The notes under the pieces: generated by a model | What the model saw: only the letters and a program-made list of their open reading frames with translations | Told to the model about the DNA's origin: nothing | The model's database searches: none | NCBI GenBank assembly: GCA_002439755.1 | Contig: DJPH01000048.1 | Location: 19,532-83,531, forward strand | Length of the DNA stretch: 64,000 nucleotides | Direction of reading: 5' to 3' | Origin: Prevotellaceae bacterium UBA6417 | GTDB lineage: Bacteria; Bacteroidota; Bacteroidia; Bacteroidales; Bacteroidaceae | In this document: positions 62,776 through 64,000 of the stretch, one piece after another | How the letters are laid out: each line of letters opens with the position of its first letter | Position numbering within the stretch: position 1 is the stretch's first letter | Position numbers and translations under genes: made by a program

Positions 62776-63816
62776 TTATTTGTTTTCAAAGTGGGCAATA
62801 AGTTTTTCGAACATGTCTTTCAGTCCTGTCTGTGGTTGCCATCCCAATTGTCTTATCTTTGTGATGTCAAGCCGCAGTTTTGTAGTGGGCGAATAGCCGC
62901 AGCCATCTTGTGGTTCTGTTTTTACGGCAATGTCGTTTGCAAAGTTTTTTTGGATGAAGAATGCCATTTCCTTGACTGATATGTAGGTATCGGGATTGGC
63001 AACGTTATAGGCTTCTCCGGCTTGTCCCGAAATCATGATGCTGAGCAAGGCCGAAACAGCATCGGTAGTATAGCAATATACGCGGCTCAATTCTCCTGAA
63101 GTGTGCAAGATGATATCCTGATGGCTGACGGCACTACGGGCAAATTGGGCAAAAACTCGGTTGTCTTCCTTTGAAACGCCGGCTCCGAATGTCTGTGCAA
63201 GTCGGGCAATGGAAGTATGCAAACCGAACTCTCGAAAATAGCAGTGACACAGGCACTCGGCTGCTCTTTTCCCCAGCGGGTAGCTACTGCGCGCATCAAT
63301 AGGGTTGATGTAGCCTTGCATCTTTTCGGTCACGGTAACTGTATCGTCAAGGATGCTGCCGTAAACCTCCAACGAAGACACATAGACAAAGTTTTTCACT
63401 TGCAGCTTGCGTGACAGGCGCAGCATCGCCTCTGTGCCGTTTACAACTGCACGGAATGTTTCGACCGGTTTTTCTACAAAAAATCTCGATGCCGTCGGTG
63501 CAGCCAGATGTACGACATAGTCTACCGGTAAAGCAGGCTGCAGTTCATCGATTTTTTCCAATGTAACAAATGGGAACTCGATGTGTGCATCTTCTCCGGC
63601 AAACATTTTGCCGGCCTTTTCAGGATTACGTACAGGGCAGGTGATGTGCATCTCCAGCTTGTATTTTTTGTTCAAGGCAAGCAGACATTTTGTCAATATC
63701 GAGCCTATAAGGCCTGTAGCTCCGGTAATCAGGATATGCTTTCCTTTCAGTTCACGGTAATGTGCAAACGTTTCTGAAAATGATAAGATGTCATTCGTCA
63801 ATGTAGGTGTATCCAA
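62776..63816 (-). CDS. NAD-dependent epimerase/dehydratase (extended SDR)
   Basis: A 346-residue enzyme: ILITGATGLIGSILTKCLL binds NAD, VDYVVHLAAPTASRFFVEKP follows, VYVSSLEVYG holds the catalytic Ser/Thr region and SSYPLGKRAAECLC the YxxxK pair. ARLAQTFGAGVSKEDNRVFA matches dTDP-glucose dehydratase and UDP-glucuronate decarboxylase-type proteins acting on nucleotide sugars. The exact sugar is not predictable. It pairs with the WbuC-like cupin. Confidence 0.9.
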   Translation of the reverse strand: MDTPTLTNDILSFSETFAHYRELKGKHILITGATGLIGSILTKCLLALNKKYKLEMHITCPVRNPEKAGKMFAGEDAHIEFPFVTLEKIDELQPALPVDYVVHLAAPTASRFFVEKPVETFRAVVNGTEAMLRLSRKLQVKNFVYVSSLEVYGSILDDTVTVTEKMQGYINPIDARSSYPLGKRAAECLCHCYFREFGLHTSIARLAQTFGAGVSKEDNRVFAQFARSAVSHQDIILHTSGELSRVYCYTTDAVSALLSIMISGQAGEAYNVANPDTYISVKEMAFFIQKNFANDIAVKTEPQDGCGYSPTTKLRLDITKIRQLGWQPQTGLKDMFEKLIAHFENK

Positions 63817-63894
63817 TGTGCTGTAGTTTTATGAAAAGTTGTTGGTATCTAACCAACTTCATTGTTGTGAAAAAGCCAAGAAAGGGAGAATAAG

Positions 63895-63935
63895 AAACCC
63901 GGAAAAGCACTTTTGGGGCACTTTTTCGGGTTTTT
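63895..63935. terminator. Hairpin terminator next to tRNA-Ser
   Basis: AAACCCGGAAAAG (63895-63907) pairs with CTTTTTCGGGTTT (63921-63933), one G-U. On the minus strand it lies 35 bases past the tRNA-Ser 3' end and runs into TTTCTTATTCT; the plus strand has TTTTT but no gene to terminate. Confidence 0.65.
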
Positions 63936-63968
63936 CACTCATAAGACCTTTATTTCTCAGGCTTTATG

Positions 63969-64000
63969 CGGAGAGAGAGGGATTCGAACCCCCGGTACCT
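63969..64000 (-). tRNA. tRNA-Ser, 3' part only (cut by window edge)
   Basis: The minus strand ends GGGGGTTCGAATCCC TCTCTCC G, a T arm and acceptor 3' strand with discriminator G, preceded by GGTACC from a long variable arm. Long variable arm and acceptor sequence fit tRNA-Ser; the anticodon lies outside the window. Confidence 0.8.

Overview
This window is chromosomal DNA from a member of the Bacteroidota, most likely order Bacteroidales and plausibly Prevotellaceae. The evidence is the repeated promoter pattern TAnnTTTG (with TTTG about 20 bases upstream), almost no Shine-Dalgarno sequences, SprA of the type IX secretion system (T9SS), two proteins with T9SS-type C-terminal sorting tails, PCMD-domain proteins, a C10 (interpain/streptopain-type) protease and glutaminyl-tRNA synthetase. 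I see no transposase, phage, integrase or CRISPR array; the content is mostly core and housekeeping.

Layout. 1-9 kb: 3' part of a topoisomerase IV A gene cut by the window edge, a PadR regulator/PspC membrane protein pair with an operator-like palindrome over its promoter, a PiT phosphate transporter paralogue, and a GH110-like alpha-galactosidase. 9-12 kb: translation cluster rplM-rpsI-rpsB-tsf with a structured leader. 12-26 kb: C10 protease, second PiT transporter, a 23-base tandem repeat, then ruvA-sprA-acyltransferase on the minus strand. 26-32 kb: engB, tRNA-Asp, recR with a three-gene surface-glycan-like tail, then glnS-dedA. 32-38 kb: recQ, a polyferredoxin, tatA-tatC, a small periplasmic protein, and RNase P RNA. 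38-43 kb: GH29 fucosidase, a DUF4468-like protein, and kdsA-kdsD-phospholipase D. 43-52 kb: galM-transporter-galK, and ABC-F/grpE/dnaJ/folC. 52-64 kb: PCMD lipoprotein and barrel, calycin/PCMD secreted protein, cytidine deaminase, TonB-dependent receptor, HD hydrolase, LptD-like protein, an unannotated structured small RNA candidate, a WbuC-like cupin, a sugar-nucleotide epimerase, and the 3' end of a tRNA-Ser.

How genes connect. SprA is the outer-membrane channel of the T9SS; the C10 protease and the protein at 54120 carry tails of the kind it exports. KdsA and KdsD feed Kdo synthesis for LPS, and the LptD-like protein would place LPS in the outer membrane. The fucosidase, the GH110-like galactosidase and the galactose uptake/kinase operon fit foraging on fucosylated, alpha-galactosylated host glycans. 

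Most noteworthy: a candidate small RNA at about 62169-62348 closed by an 11-bp end-to-end helix; two PiT paralogues, one of which has lost the first GxxNDxxN phosphate/sodium signature; an ABC-F protein whose second ATPase site is degenerate at both Walker motifs; two 22-23-base tandem repeat arrays directly 3' of genes; and a 14-bp palindrome overlapping the padR promoter.
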